From positions 1 through 48,197 of the forward strand of contig NZ_JAUCMW010000028.1 of NCBI RefSeq assembly GCF_030372765.1: 48,197 bases of DNA, in the 5' to 3' direction. Of this stretch, positions 7,515-16,868 are shown piece by piece. Both the position numbers and the translations under genes were made by a program. The stretch's first letter is position 1. Each line of letters opens with the position of its first letter. The stretch comes from Labilibaculum sp. K2S (lineage in GTDB: Bacteria > Bacteroidota > Bacteroidia > Bacteroidales > Marinifilaceae). Under the pieces are notes generated by a model. The model was given only the letters and a program-made list of their open reading frames with translations. It made no database searches and was not told the origin of the DNA.

Positions 7515-8177
7515 TTATAAATCTGCCAGTATTTCGTTTAGATATGCATTAAGAGTTTGTAAACTGGCGAAGCATTCTAAAATCTCATCAGAAAATTTTT
7601 CTGATAACACGATTCGATCCGGCACCATTTTCCCGACCGCATAATTCTTGAAATTTAGCAGGTCGATGTATTCAAAATCTTTAGGATAACCACGTGGAGC
7701 AGTCTTTAGTTTTTCACCGTACATTTCAGGAAAATGAGATGAGAATTCTTTATTCGTGATGATTTCTTTAAATTCCAATGGGTTGTGAAATATTTCTTCA
7801 CGAATGGCTTTAAGAACATTAGGTGCAGGCATGTAGCAACCGCCGCCTAAAAAGCTTCCTTCGGGTTCAATATGGATGTAATAACCTCCGTATTTGCTTT
7901 TCCGGCCATTTTTTGCCAGAAAAGCTCCAAAATGTGTTTTGTAGGGTTGTTTGTTTTCAGAAAACCGAACATCCCGGAATATTCTAAAAATGCAGTCTTT
8001 GGCATTTAGTCCAGATAGATCCGGATCGATAACTTTGATTTGTTCTATACTTAGTTCAACGAAAAGTTCAAAATCTTTTTTGGCCTTATCGTATTTTTTC
8101 TTATTTGTATGAAACCAATCTCTATTGTTATTCTCTCTTAGTTCGAGTAAAAACTCGTAAATACTATTGCTTAGCAT
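7515..8177 (-). CDS. DUF2461 family protein
   Basis: 220 residues, the usual length for the family (TIGR02453). Family-typical segments are ENNNRDWFHTNKKKYDKAKK near the N-terminus, FRIFRDVRFSENKQPYKTHF (basic, strongly conserved), GGYYIHIEPEGSFLGGGCYM, and the closing 'VLSEKFSDEIL' region. The biochemical role is unknown. It begins 10 nt after the end of the broken DsrE gene on the same strand, so the two were probably one transcript. Confidence 0.88.
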   Translation of the reverse strand: MLSNSIYEFLLELRENNNRDWFHTNKKKYDKAKKDFELFVELSIEQIKVIDPDLSGLNAKDCIFRIFRDVRFSENKQPYKTHFGAFLAKNGRKSKYGGYYIHIEPEGSFLGGGCYMPAPNVLKAIREEIFHNPLEFKEIITNKEFSSHFPEMYGEKLKTAPRGYPKDFEYIDLLNFKNYAVGKMVPDRIVLSEKFSDEILECFASLQTLNAYLNEILADL

Positions 8178-8186
8178 GTTGTAATG

Positions 8187-8535
8187 TTAAAAGGTAATTA
8201 CTTTATAGTCTTTTTTAAGGTATTCACTTAGTGGTTCACTCATGAATTTGACATCAATATTTAATTCTTTAAATTGAGGAGAACACCATACATATCAGCA
8301 CAAGCTTTGCATGCAAAAATAGATATTCCTTTTTGCTGCATTTTTTCTATGTATGCCTGATGCTCTGCATCTTCACTTAACAGTTGTGAAGATGGCCCCC
8401 AAACAACGAGGTTGACTTCGTTCCACCAGCCCGTTTTCTTAGGGTTGTAGGTGTACATAAATACCATTTAATGGACACATCCCAGTCTCTGATTGTCCAG
8501 ACGACTGCTAACTTTTGTTTTTTGTTATGGTGCAT
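8187..8535 (-). pseudogene. DsrE-family gene broken by two single-base deletions
   Basis: Three frames in turn give one DsrE-like protein. From ATG 8535: MHHNKKQKLAVVWTIRDWDV, ending near 8467. The middle frame gives MVFMYTYNPKKTGWWNEVNL through ACKACADMYGV, to ~8283. The third gives SPQFKELNIDVKFMSEPLSE and VITF, ending with TAA at 8187. Each junction lacks one base, and 349 nt plus the two missing bases would encode 116 residues, the normal DsrE length. The central CxxC-like CKAC that usually marks the active site survives. The rest of the sequence is hardly decayed, so the damage is recent or a sequencing artefact in short homopolymers. Confidence 0.8.
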
Positions 8536-8839
8536 ATTTTATTCTTTGAATATTGTTGATTTAACAATGAGAATTCGTTGAATTAAAATTGATACTTGCA
8601 AGAAGTAAAAATCTTGTAGTAAGAATGTTTCTCATGGAGAAATGCTTTTAATTAATAGATGAATATCAGGTTTCTGGCCAAGAAATTTATATCTTTTGTA
8701 AAAAGGATAAAATCAGTCAAGTCAAAAAAAGAGCCTTACGTCCTTAAATAAAAATTACTTATCAAAAAAAACAAACTTAATATTGACTAAGTCCGTTATA
8801 AAGATGAATATTGCAGGTAATTTAAAATAAAAAGAGCGA
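8536..8839. other. Divergent intergenic region upstream of the exopolysaccharide-type operon
   Basis: About 300 bp of AT-rich DNA between divergent transcripts. A loose promoter-like TATCTTTTG occurs near 8691-8699. I see no hairpins or repeats. Confidence 0.35.
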
Positions 8840-10012
8840 ATGTGGAAATTACTAAGAATATTAATTCTCTTGTTTCTGATGATTCCTGTTATTTCCTGGA
8901 TCAGTTGGAAGTTAAAAGATAAGGTTCAAATGAATCTGTTAGTTGTTGATAAAACAGTTCCAAACGACAATTATTCTGAGCATCTGTCTTTTTTTTGGGT
9001 TGCCAATCAAAAACGCTGGGTGAAATCGAATGGAGAGGAATATAACTTTGCCGAGGATTTTTACGGCTTTCATCCCGGAGATGATGGCAGTTATGTGATA
9101 CGGGATCTGCGCATTTTTGAAAAACAGGGATTGTCTGCGCTTGCTGATTCTTTGGATTTGGCATTTTTTGCCGATACATATGGAATTTATAATTCCAACT
9201 GGAAAGATCATCCGGATTATGGAAAGGATGCAATATCCTTATTTTATGGTGGATTGCAACAGGCAGATTTCAACTTGATAAGAGAGATGAAGAGAAAAGG
9301 CAAAACGATCATTGCAGAATTTAACTTTTTCGCAGCACCAACTTCGGAATTGGTTAGAAATCAAACAGAACAATTGCTGGGACTAAAATGGAGTGGTTGG
9401 GTTGGTAAATATTATCATACTTTGGATACAGTGCTTGATCCGGAAATTCCTCGCTGGTTGCCTGATCTGTATAAAAAGAATTATAAGAAAGAGTATGATT
9501 TTAAAAATGCGGGAATTGTTCTGGTTGATAATAATGAGAGAATCGTTATTCTGGATGCTAAAAAACATTTAAACAGACATTTTCCTGTGTTGGAAAGTGA
9601 ATTGAGTACACAATTGCAATATAATGTACCTGAATCGATAGATTATCCATTTTGGTTTGACATCAATTCAACCGATTCGCGTAATCATGTTTTGGCGTGG
9701 TTTAATTTAGATGTGAATGAGGAAGGAAAGGCCTTATTGGATCAGTTTAATTTGCCAAAAAAGTTTCCGGCAATTTTGGAGCACGATCAGGATTATCGAT
9801 TTATTTATTTTGCCTGTGATTTTTCCGATAACGAAATGGGAATCTATTCTTCCTACTTTAATGGAGTTAATAAATTGAGTGGTGCATTTTACAATGCGAA
9901 TCAAGTTAAGGATAGGAAAATGTTTTTCTGGAAGTATTACCGGCCATTTATGGGGGCTGTAATGGATAGTATATCAGCAAGAAAGGCTCGAAGGGTAATG
10001 TATGTAGATTAA
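8840..10012 (+). CDS. Membrane-anchored protein of unknown function, first gene of a polysaccharide operon
   Basis: 390 residues with an N-terminal membrane anchor (~4-24: LLRILILLFLMIPVISWISW) and an extracytoplasmic body. The middle part alternates strands and helices: LDLAFFADTYGIYN, ISLFYGGLQQADFNLIREM, GKTIIAEFNFFAAP, LLGLKWSGWVGKYYH. This pattern resembles a class I glutamine-amidotransferase-like fold as used in DUF4350-type or glycoside-hydrolase accessory domains, but I see no nucleophile Cys at the expected turn. It is followed by yaiO-type, HEAT and GT2 genes on the same strand, so a part in export or processing of the same polysaccharide is likely. Function is inferred from context only. 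Confidence 0.75.
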   Translation: MWKLLRILILLFLMIPVISWISWKLKDKVQMNLLVVDKTVPNDNYSEHLSFFWVANQKRWVKSNGEEYNFAEDFYGFHPGDDGSYVIRDLRIFEKQGLSALADSLDLAFFADTYGIYNSNWKDHPDYGKDAISLFYGGLQQADFNLIREMKRKGKTIIAEFNFFAAPTSELVRNQTEQLLGLKWSGWVGKYYHTLDTVLDPEIPRWLPDLYKKNYKKEYDFKNAGIVLVDNNERIVILDAKKHLNRHFPVLESELSTQLQYNVPESIDYPFWFDINSTDSRNHVLAWFNLDVNEEGKALLDQFNLPKKFPAILEHDQDYRFIYFACDFSDNEMGIYSSYFNGVNKLSGAFYNANQVKDRKMFFWKYYRPFMGAVMDSISARKARRVMYVD

Positions 10013-10109
10013 ACTTAAACTAATTTGATATTGTCAAGTATAAGTTGGACATTTGTGCTTTGTTTTTCTTTAATTGATTTTTTAAATAAACATAAACAAT
10101 ATATTTTGG

Positions 10110-11399
10110 ATGGTGAAATTTTTATCTCTCTTAACACTTTTATTATTTCACATGATTGGGCAAGGGTTTGCTCAGGAAACTTCTGTGCCTAAGAAAAATA
10201 GCTTAGATGAATTTAATCGGGCGAGGGAATTGGCTTTTGCAGGGAATCGTGAAGAAGCCAGAAGTATCTGTTATGAAATTTTGAATCAAAATCCAAAGTT
10301 TTATGATGCGAGAATACTAATTGGAAGAACTTATGGCTGGGATAAAAATTTTCAATCTGGGAGAGAGGAGTTACAATTGGTTTTGGATGAGGATTTTGAT
10401 AATAGCGATGCCATCTTTGCAATGATTGATATGGAAAAATGGGCAGGAGATCCTAATAAGGCAATTTTTTATTGTGAGTATGGTTTGTCGTTTTTTCCCA
10501 ATGAAGAGGCCTTTTTGGTTGAGAAAATTAAATTACTGCAGGATATTGGTGAGGAAAGTAAATCCTTACTTGTTCTGGATGAACTGTTGAAGTCAAATCC
10601 TGGCAATGAAGAAGGATTGGCTCTGATGAAAAAATATAGATTATCCAAAATGGTTTATAAAGCGGTTTATCAGCATGATTATGAATATTTCAAAGAACCT
10701 TACAAAAGAAAGTGGCATTTAAGCTCATTTCAGTTGGCTCGAAGCAATGGTTGGGGGACTGTTATCGGGAAGATAAATTTGGGTGATTTAATTTTTAATG
10801 GCGAAGGTTTTTGGTCCAGGGAGGTGGCGAAACAATTTGAAATAGATGCTTATCCGCGGGTGACTAAAAAGAGTTATGCATATTTAAATTATGGATATTC
10901 TCCTGATAATTTGTTTCCTAGACATCGTGCAGGAGCTGAATTGTATCATAAATTACCAGAGGAGTTTGGTGCGTCTGCAGGCATGCGGTTTCTTCAGTTT
11001 GATTCTGATGCAGGGAATAAGAATATTTACATTTATACAGCTTCGCTGGAAAAATATTACCGGAATTACTGGTTTTCTTTTCGGACCTACCTGACCCCCG
11101 AAAACGGGAATGTCTCACAGTCGTATTGGTTGGAAACGAGGAGGTATTTAAGAGATTCAAAGAATTATATAGGACTTGAATTAGCGACAGGTTTTTCGCC
11201 TGATGAACCCAGAGGGAATTTTTCATCCCCGGATGTGTACAAATACAAAAGTAGAAAATTAAGATTGTCTTATCAGGATCGATTAGGGACAGATCGCTTG
11301 CTTTATCTCCTGAAATTTGGTTATGAACAGGAAGAGTATCGGGTTAATGAAAAGAGAAAGGTGCTTTCTTTCTCTGTGAAGTTGTCATATCAATTTTAA
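10110..11399 (+). CDS. YaiO-family outer-membrane beta-barrel protein with N-terminal TPRs
   Basis: 429 residues. The signal peptide (1-21) ends in GQGFAQ. Residues ~32-190 are TPR-like helical pairs (EFNRARELAFAGNREEARSI, ARILIGRTYGWDKNFQSGRE, GLSFFPNEEAF). From ~195 to the end are alternating aromatic strands ending in FSVKLSYQF, a C-terminal Phe signature of an outer-membrane barrel. YaiO-type proteins act as outer-membrane parts of exopolysaccharide systems. Its place before a HEAT protein and a processive GT2 synthase suggests the export pore or secretin-side scaffold of this operon. Confidence 0.85.
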   Translation: MVKFLSLLTLLLFHMIGQGFAQETSVPKKNSLDEFNRARELAFAGNREEARSICYEILNQNPKFYDARILIGRTYGWDKNFQSGREELQLVLDEDFDNSDAIFAMIDMEKWAGDPNKAIFYCEYGLSFFPNEEAFLVEKIKLLQDIGEESKSLLVLDELLKSNPGNEEGLALMKKYRLSKMVYKAVYQHDYEYFKEPYKRKWHLSSFQLARSNGWGTVIGKINLGDLIFNGEGFWSREVAKQFEIDAYPRVTKKSYAYLNYGYSPDNLFPRHRAGAELYHKLPEEFGASAGMRFLQFDSDAGNKNIYIYTASLEKYYRNYWFSFRTYLTPENGNVSQSYWLETRRYLRDSKNYIGLELATGFSPDEPRGNFSSPDVYKYKSRKLRLSYQDRLGTDRLLYLLKFGYEQEEYRVNEKRKVLSFSVKLSYQF

Positions 11400-11509
11400 A
11401 TCTCATGAATAGATGATTCTAAACATTTCTGGATGGGAATCATTTATTGAGCAACGAATAAAGGCTGTGAAAAAAGAATTTGAAATTAAGGAGGAGGGGA
11501 AGAAGTAGG

Positions 11510-12703
11510 ATGCAGATAAAATTGATATATATAATTTTAATTGAGCTGTCTGGATGTGTTGATCATGTTCAGGGAGTACTACTCGTATTTTTCGATTTTT
11601 TAAAGACATTTGTAGAGAAAGCTCAGTCAATTGTAAATTATGCATTTGAAAGGTTGCCATACAATGCGCTGAATGGATTGATCATTTACATGATCATTGT
11701 TTTCTTTGTTGCATTGGTTTTTCTTCTTCCATCGATTCTTTTTTCTAAATTATACCTTTCTTATCGAAAGAAGAAAACGGAATTGCTGCATCAAAAGTAT
11801 TCTAAAATCATTGTTCGGTTTTTGATCGATGATTTGTCGGAGAAAGAATTGTCAGATTTGAAAAATGTCAAGTCTAAATTTCATAGAAAGATATTGACAG
11901 CAGTTTTAATTTCAATTGATACAGCAGAGAGTAAGCTGGTAAGCAGTGAAATTAGAAAGTTGTATCTGGATATGAAATTAAATGAGGATTCCGTAAGAAA
12001 ACTTCGTAGGAGATGGCATCATAAAATTAGAGGGATTCGTGAGCTCAGTCACATGAAAGTGAAGAGTGAGAACAAAAACATTATGGATTTTTTGAAAAGA
12101 CCAAATGAAATTCTTCGAATTGAATCTCAGATGGGATTAATTAAGTTGTTGCCTTTTGTACCCTTTGCTTTTTTAGATTCTCAGGAAAAACCGTTTACCG
12201 TTTGGGAGCAGATTAATGTTTTTGATTTAATTCGCAAAAAGAGAATTGAAATACCTGAATTTCATTTGTGGCTTGATCACTGGAATGACTCTGTAGTGAT
12301 GTTTTGTCTGGACATGATACGCGTTTTAAAACAAAGGGAAGCTGCACCAAAAGTGATGGAGTTACTATATCATGACAATGATTTGGTGAAAGGAAAGGTT
12401 ATTAAAACTCTGGTTGATTTGGAGAGTGAGGAAGCTGTTGTTAAATTGAAAGAGCTTTTTTTATTAGAGGAGCTTCCTAATCAGATTAATATTATAAGAT
12501 CGATTGGTCAATTGCGTTTGGAGAGTGAGATGAGCTTCCTTATTGAAAATATCAACAATGAAGAGTTCAGGATTCGAATGGAATGCTGTAAGTCTCTGGT
12601 ACTTGTTGGTGAGTCTGGTATTGTGAAGTTGAAATCACTTTCAGAAAACGGAGATGAAGAATTGAAGAGGATAATCAGTCATGTTTTAGATCCAAGAATA
12701 TGA
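11510..12703 (+). CDS. Membrane protein with HEAT-like repeats, polysaccharide operon
   Basis: I chose the ATG at 11510 (MQIKLIYIILIELSG), giving 397 residues; an upstream TTG would add ten basic residues translated from the AGGAGGAGG run. A transmembrane helix lies at ~48-72 (LIIYMIIVFFVALVFLLPSI), followed by a basic helical region and C-terminal HEAT-like repeats (APKVMELLYHDNDLVKGKVI, AVVKLKELFLLEELPNQINI, FRIRMECCKSLVLVGESGIV). It overlaps the next gene by 4 nt (ATGA), so it is translationally coupled to the GT2 synthase. HEAT membrane proteins beside such synthases are thought to be assembly partners; the exact job is inference. Confidence 0.85.
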   Translation: MQIKLIYIILIELSGCVDHVQGVLLVFFDFLKTFVEKAQSIVNYAFERLPYNALNGLIIYMIIVFFVALVFLLPSILFSKLYLSYRKKKTELLHQKYSKIIVRFLIDDLSEKELSDLKNVKSKFHRKILTAVLISIDTAESKLVSSEIRKLYLDMKLNEDSVRKLRRRWHHKIRGIRELSHMKVKSENKNIMDFLKRPNEILRIESQMGLIKLLPFVPFAFLDSQEKPFTVWEQINVFDLIRKKRIEIPEFHLWLDHWNDSVVMFCLDMIRVLKQREAAPKVMELLYHDNDLVKGKVIKTLVDLESEEAVVKLKELFLLEELPNQINIIRSIGQLRLESEMSFLIENINNEEFRIRMECCKSLVLVGESGIVKLKSLSENGDEELKRIISHVLDPRI

Positions 12704-14163
12704 ATTACGGTGAGTTTATAAGATTTATAAGTTATTTTTTGGATGGGATTTTTATCTCCTATGCATTTCTTTTGATCTTTAGTTATACAACGCTGAGTAT
12801 TATTTCCGGAGTTGCTTTGAATTATTATTTGAAGAAGAATAGCTTTGTAGATTATAATGTTATTCTTGATTCTCCTTTGGCTCCTTCTGTTTCGGTGCTT
12901 GTACCGGCATTTAATGAGTCCAAAACTATTGTAGATAATATTGAGTCTATTTATACGATCCATTATAATAATTTTGATGTTATCGTTATTAATGATGGGA
13001 GTACAGATTCAACATTTGAGGATATGCAAGCGGCATTTAAATTAGAGAAGGTCAATTTTGCAGTTAATATGGAGATTCCAACCAAAGAGGTGAGAGGGGT
13101 ATATAAATCAATGCTTTCGACTTATTCCAATTTGGTGGTTATTGACAAAGAAAACGGAGGGAAAGCAGATGCCTTGAATGCAGGAATTAATGTATCGGAT
13201 AAAGCTTTATTTATGGCTATTGATGCTGATTCTATTTTGGAGCCGGATGCTGTTTTGAAATTGGTAAAACCTTTCTTGGAAAGAACCGACAGAAGGGTGA
13301 TTGCAGCTGGGGGTGTTGTTCGAATAGCCAACTCGTGTTTGGTTGAAAATGGAAGAATAACCAACGTGAAAGTTCCCCGGAATATTTTAGCCAGAATGCA
13401 GGTTTTGGAATATACGCGTTCATTTTTAATGGGCAGAATGGCTTGGGCTCAGCTCGATGGACTGATTATTATTTCAGGTGCAATGGGAATGTTCGATCGG
13501 GAAGTGGTGGTTCAGAGTGGTGGTTATGCACATTCGATTGGTGAGGATATGGAATTGGTTGTTCGAATTCGAAGATACATGTCCGAGAATCGTGAAAAGT
13601 ATAAGATCGAATATGTTCCTGATCCTTTGTGTTGGACAGAAGCTCCTGTAAATTTGAAAGTATTTGGCAGGCAAAGAAGTAGATGGACCCGTGGTACGAT
13701 TGAAACACTGACTGATCATTCAAAAATATTTCTTTCACCGCAATATGGTGCAATGGGTTTGTTGGGTTATCCTTTTTGGTTTTTATTTGAGTGGTTGGCC
13801 CCCCTGGTGGAAGTGGTGGGTATTATCTATATGATTGCGTTGTTTCTTACAGATAATTTAAGTGTGAGTTTCATATTGGTTACTTCTCTGTTTGTATATA
13901 CGTTTGCGGTGTTTTTTTCTACATGGGCAATTTTGTATGAAGAATTAACTTTTCATCGTTACGAACGAAAAATGGATGTTTTTCGTTTGTGGATTGCTGC
14001 CTTGTTAGAGCCATTTATTCTTCATCCAATAAGTTTATTTTTTGCTGTAAAGGGAAATGTAGAATATTTAATGGGAAATAGAAGTTGGGGTAAAATGGAG
14101 CGTAAAGGGTTTCTTCACCGAAAGGAAAAAATTAAAAAGAATAGATTCAAGTCCTTGGATTAG
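12700..14163 (+). CDS. Processive family 2 glycosyltransferase (polysaccharide synthase)
   Basis: 487 residues. An N-terminal membrane helix (~15-38) is followed by a GT-A domain with every processive-synthase signature: VLVPAFNES, DGSTD (99-103), DADS (175-178), GED (281-283) and QRSRW (325-329, the QxxRW box). Three or more C-terminal membrane helices (~345-375, 385-410, 430-455) build the secretion channel. This is the layout of PgaC/BcsA-like enzymes that polymerise and extrude a polysaccharide across the inner membrane. The sugar cannot be read from sequence. An insert between the first two motifs (~110-150) is longer than in PgaC. It closes the four-gene operon; I saw no strong terminator after it. 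Confidence 0.9.
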   Translation: MNYGEFIRFISYFLDGIFISYAFLLIFSYTTLSIISGVALNYYLKKNSFVDYNVILDSPLAPSVSVLVPAFNESKTIVDNIESIYTIHYNNFDVIVINDGSTDSTFEDMQAAFKLEKVNFAVNMEIPTKEVRGVYKSMLSTYSNLVVIDKENGGKADALNAGINVSDKALFMAIDADSILEPDAVLKLVKPFLERTDRRVIAAGGVVRIANSCLVENGRITNVKVPRNILARMQVLEYTRSFLMGRMAWAQLDGLIIISGAMGMFDREVVVQSGGYAHSIGEDMELVVRIRRYMSENREKYKIEYVPDPLCWTEAPVNLKVFGRQRSRWTRGTIETLTDHSKIFLSPQYGAMGLLGYPFWFLFEWLAPLVEVVGIIYMIALFLTDNLSVSFILVTSLFVYTFAVFFSTWAILYEELTFHRYERKMDVFRLWIAALLEPFILHPISLFFAVKGNVEYLMGNRSWGKMERKGFLHRKEKIKKNRFKSLD

Positions 14164-14375
14164 CTTGTGTATCCTGCTATTGAGAGTATAAGTTTGATAA
14201 AGGTAAAAGAAGGATAAAAAAAAACACCTTGAAAAAGTACTTTTGATAGGTTTATTTTCTATTGTATTCATACTGTTCTAAAAATAAATCGCTTACTAAT
14301 AAAGTTACATTTATCAGTTCAAAGAAAAATTTCAGACTATAAAATTTTAGAGTTGAGGCTAAAGCAATTGAAGAA

Positions 14376-14407
14376 AACCCCAAAAGTTAGATACAACAAT
14401 TGGGGTT
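14376..14407 (-). terminator. Terminator of the DUF3332 gene
   Basis: AACCCCAA (14376-14383) pairs with TTGGGGTT (14400-14407). On the minus strand the stem is followed by TTCTTCAATT, 27 nt past the stop of the DUF3332 gene. Confidence 0.6.
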
Positions 14408-14433
14408 AGTTTCATTTTAGCTGGGTTTATTGT

Positions 14434-15015
14434 TTATTTTTGAGCCCAGTTTACTGATGTTGCGCTTAGTTGAGCTTTAATGCTTGCAAGATTATCTGTA
14501 TTCTGGTCAAAAGTTACAGTCTGACCATCCGGTTTGTAGATGTGAATTAAATTTGCTTCTACATTAAGATCAACAAGCTTTTGAAGTTCTTTATTGCCAT
14601 CTTTTAAACTCCATGAGTTATTTTCAGGATTGAAGATTAATTCCGCTGTATCACCTTTGTTGGCACCTTGAAGTTGTTCTATGTGAAATTTATTTTGAGT
14701 GGCTGTGATGCGGTATTTGTTGCCGTCTTTTTTTACAATTTGAACATCTTTATCATTTTCGCCCATTGTAACAGGATTGTCTCCAGTCCAAAATTCAATG
14801 GTATTTAGTACAACACCGTCAACGAAAACTGCAACTTCGTAAACTGGAATTACAATAAAAGCAAAAAATACCAGTGCGTTAATAAATTTGTCACCTACAG
14901 TGCCATTCCATTCGTGTAAATTTTTTGTCAGGCGAAATGGTCCATAACATCCGGATTGTCCAATGCTTAGCACTAGAAAAAAACAGGCTAATAAAAATAC
15001 ATTTACTTTCTTCAT
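14434..15015 (-). CDS. DUF3332 lipoprotein
   Basis: 193 residues from MKKVNVFLLACFFLVLSIGQ. The hydrophobic leader ends in SGC, a plausible though imperfect lipobox, so the mature protein is probably a lipoprotein. DUF3332 features are CYGPFRLTKNLHEWNGTVGD, followed by a hydrophobic helix (FINALVFFAFIVIPVYEVAV) and VVLNTIEFWTGDNPVTM. The C-terminal half is a beta-rich domain. An in-frame ATG at 15051 would put 12 polar residues in front of the signal sequence, so I rejected it. The function of the family is unknown. It is monocistronic, with its own terminator. Confidence 0.88.
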   Translation of the reverse strand: MKKVNVFLLACFFLVLSIGQSGCYGPFRLTKNLHEWNGTVGDKFINALVFFAFIVIPVYEVAVFVDGVVLNTIEFWTGDNPVTMGENDKDVQIVKKDGNKYRITATQNKFHIEQLQGANKGDTAELIFNPENNSWSLKDGNKELQKLVDLNVEANLIHIYKPDGQTVTFDQNTDNLASIKAQLSATSVNWAQK

Positions 15016-15111
15016 TTGATTTAATTTGGTTAAAAATTTGTGACTACTCATTCTAATCTAACGCAGAATTTTACATGAAATTACAAAGTAACTTGCAATA
15101 AAACATGGATA

Positions 15112-15156
15112 AATAAAAAAAAAATGGCAAGGAACAAATATTGTACCTTACCATTT
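15112..15156 (-). terminator. Rho-independent terminator of the P-II/amt operon
   Basis: An 11-bp stem (15122-15132 with 15146-15156, one G-T wobble) is followed on the minus strand by an uninterrupted run of ten T residues. It lies 26 nt past the amt stop codon. Confidence 0.85.
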
Positions 15157-15182
15157 ATGAGAAACGAGTTTATTAAAAAGTG

Positions 15183-16424
15183 TTATTGATATGCTTTTTC
15201 TCCATGTTCGTAGATGTCAAGACCTTCTTCTTCGATACGGGCAGATACTCTTAGTCCAACAGTTACCTTTAGTACTTTAAAAATAATATATGCTGTTCCC
15301 AGGGCCCATGCTGCAACAGCAACAACACCTAAAACCTGAACTCCCAGCAAACTGAAACCACCTCCGTAGAATACACCACCTTCTTTGGCGAAAAATCCCA
15401 CTAAAATTGTTCCCAGAGCACCATTAATTCCGTGTACAGTTACAGCACCAACCGGATCATCAATTCGTAAAACTTTGTCAATCAATTCTACTCCAAATAC
15501 AAGTGCTGTACCTGCAATTAATCCAATAATAATAGCTGATTCAGGCGATACAATATCACAACCTGCAGTAATTGCTACCAAGCCGGCTAATGAACCATTC
15601 AGACTTAGTGAAAGAGTAGGACGATTATAGCGAATCCAGCTAATTAGCAGTGCGGCTAAAGTGCCTGCGGCAGCTGATAGGTTGGTTGTCAGGAATATAT
15701 GAGATATTGCAACAGTATTTGCTGTTCCGTTAGCTGCTAATTGAGAGCCTGCATTAAAACCAAACCATCCAAACCAGAGAATAAATACACCAAGTGCGGC
15801 AAAGGTAAGGTTATGACCGGGAATTGCATTTACTTTACCGTTATATTTTCCAATTCTAGGGCCAATCATAGCAGCTCCGACAAGTCCCATCCATGCTCCA
15901 ACAGAGTGAACAACAGTTGATCCGGCAAAATCGTGAAAACCAAGATTGCTTAACCATCCACCACCCCAAATCCAGTGTCCTGATATTGGGTAAACAATAG
16001 CTGTGGTTACAATACTAAAAAGGATATAGGCCTTAAATTCAGTTCGTTCAGCGACAGCTCCAGATACAATAGTAGCTGCTGTTGCAGCAAAAACAGTTTG
16101 GAACATTAAAAATGATAAATCAATATCAGGTCTTACATCTTCCATAAATGGCAGTTTTCCGATTAACCCTCCTATATCTGTGCCAAACATAAGGGCGTAT
16201 CCAATTAGGAAAAATGCAATAGATCCAACAGCAAAATCAACAAGATTTTTCATTAGGATGTTGGCTGTGTTTTTTGATCTTGTAAAACCAGCTTCTGCCA
16301 TGGCAAATCCTGGTTGCATAAACATAACAAGTGCTGTTGCTATTAAAACCCAAACAATATCAATTGAGTGTCCCGTTTCGGCAACGGCTGCTTGTAAAGT
16401 ATTTAAAGTAAGTGTTTCTTCCAT
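15183..16424 (-). CDS. amt: Ammonium transporter (Amt/MEP/Rh family)
   Basis: 413 residues, eleven predicted membrane helices. It conducts NH4+/NH3 across the inner membrane. Visible hallmarks: MQPGFAMAEAGFTRSKNTAN in the first helices (the Amt signature), the first pore histidine in ISGHWIWGGGWL, the DFAGSTVVHSVGA motif, and the second pore histidine in VTVHGINGALGTI. The cytoplasmic tail RVSARIEEEGLDIYEHGEKAY is the conserved regulatory C-terminus that contacts P-II. It sits 36 nt downstream of the P-II gene, the classic glnK-amtB order. Confidence 0.97.
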   Translation of the reverse strand: MEETLTLNTLQAAVAETGHSIDIVWVLIATALVMFMQPGFAMAEAGFTRSKNTANILMKNLVDFAVGSIAFFLIGYALMFGTDIGGLIGKLPFMEDVRPDIDLSFLMFQTVFAATAATIVSGAVAERTEFKAYILFSIVTTAIVYPISGHWIWGGGWLSNLGFHDFAGSTVVHSVGAWMGLVGAAMIGPRIGKYNGKVNAIPGHNLTFAALGVFILWFGWFGFNAGSQLAANGTANTVAISHIFLTTNLSAAAGTLAALLISWIRYNRPTLSLSLNGSLAGLVAITAGCDIVSPESAIIIGLIAGTALVFGVELIDKVLRIDDPVGAVTVHGINGALGTILVGFFAKEGGVFYGGGFSLLGVQVLGVVAVAAWALGTAYIIFKVLKVTVGLRVSARIEEEGLDIYEHGEKAYQ

Positions 16425-16460
16425 GATAGGTAATTTAAATTGTGAAAAAATGCTTGTTGA

Positions 16461-16808
16461 TTACTCTTCGTCGTATAGGGAACGATCACCCGAATCTCCT
16501 GTTCGGATGCGGTAAGCATCCTCAACATTGTAAACGAAGATTCTACCGTCTCCAATTTCTCCGGTGAAAGCATTTTCACGAATGCTTACAATACAGCTAT
16601 CAACATATTTATCCCGCACAATGAAAGAAATTAATGTTCTTTCTATACTGCTGGTGTCGTATATTACACCTCGATAAACTCTCTCTTCTACTGATTTTCC
16701 TACACCTCTTACATCCCAGAATGACAAATAGTCAATTCCGATATTGTGCAGGCCTTTTTTTACGTCTTCAAATTTTGTCTTACGGATAATTGCTTCGATC
16801 TTTTTCAT
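16461..16808 (-). CDS. glnK: P-II family nitrogen regulator
   Basis: 115 residues beginning MKKIEAIIRKTKFEDVKKGL. P-II trimers bind ATP/ADP and 2-oxoglutarate and plug the ammonium channel when nitrogen is plentiful. The B-loop TGEIGDGRIFV and C-terminal IRTG are present. The T-loop (GVGKSVEERVYRGVIYDTSS) keeps the Tyr of YRG but is unlike proteobacterial GlnB/GlnK in sequence, so control by uridylylation is uncertain. First gene of a two-gene operon with amt. A 10-bp inverted repeat lies ~60 nt upstream and a weak promoter-like TATGATTTG (minus strand, 16833-16841) lies between. Confidence 0.95.
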   Translation of the reverse strand: MKKIEAIIRKTKFEDVKKGLHNIGIDYLSFWDVRGVGKSVEERVYRGVIYDTSSIERTLISFIVRDKYVDSCIVSIRENAFTGEIGDGRIFVYNVEDAYRIRTGDSGDRSLYDEE

Positions 16809-16868
16809 GAGCTAATTGTTTTAATAGTTTCTCAAATCATACTCTTTCATTTTTGGCTAATTGAAACA

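Noticed and set aside
16809..16868. Sigma-54 promoter for glnK-amt
   Set aside because: I looked for TGGCAC-N5-TTGC on the minus strand and found no acceptable match. Only a weak TA-N3-TTTG box is present.
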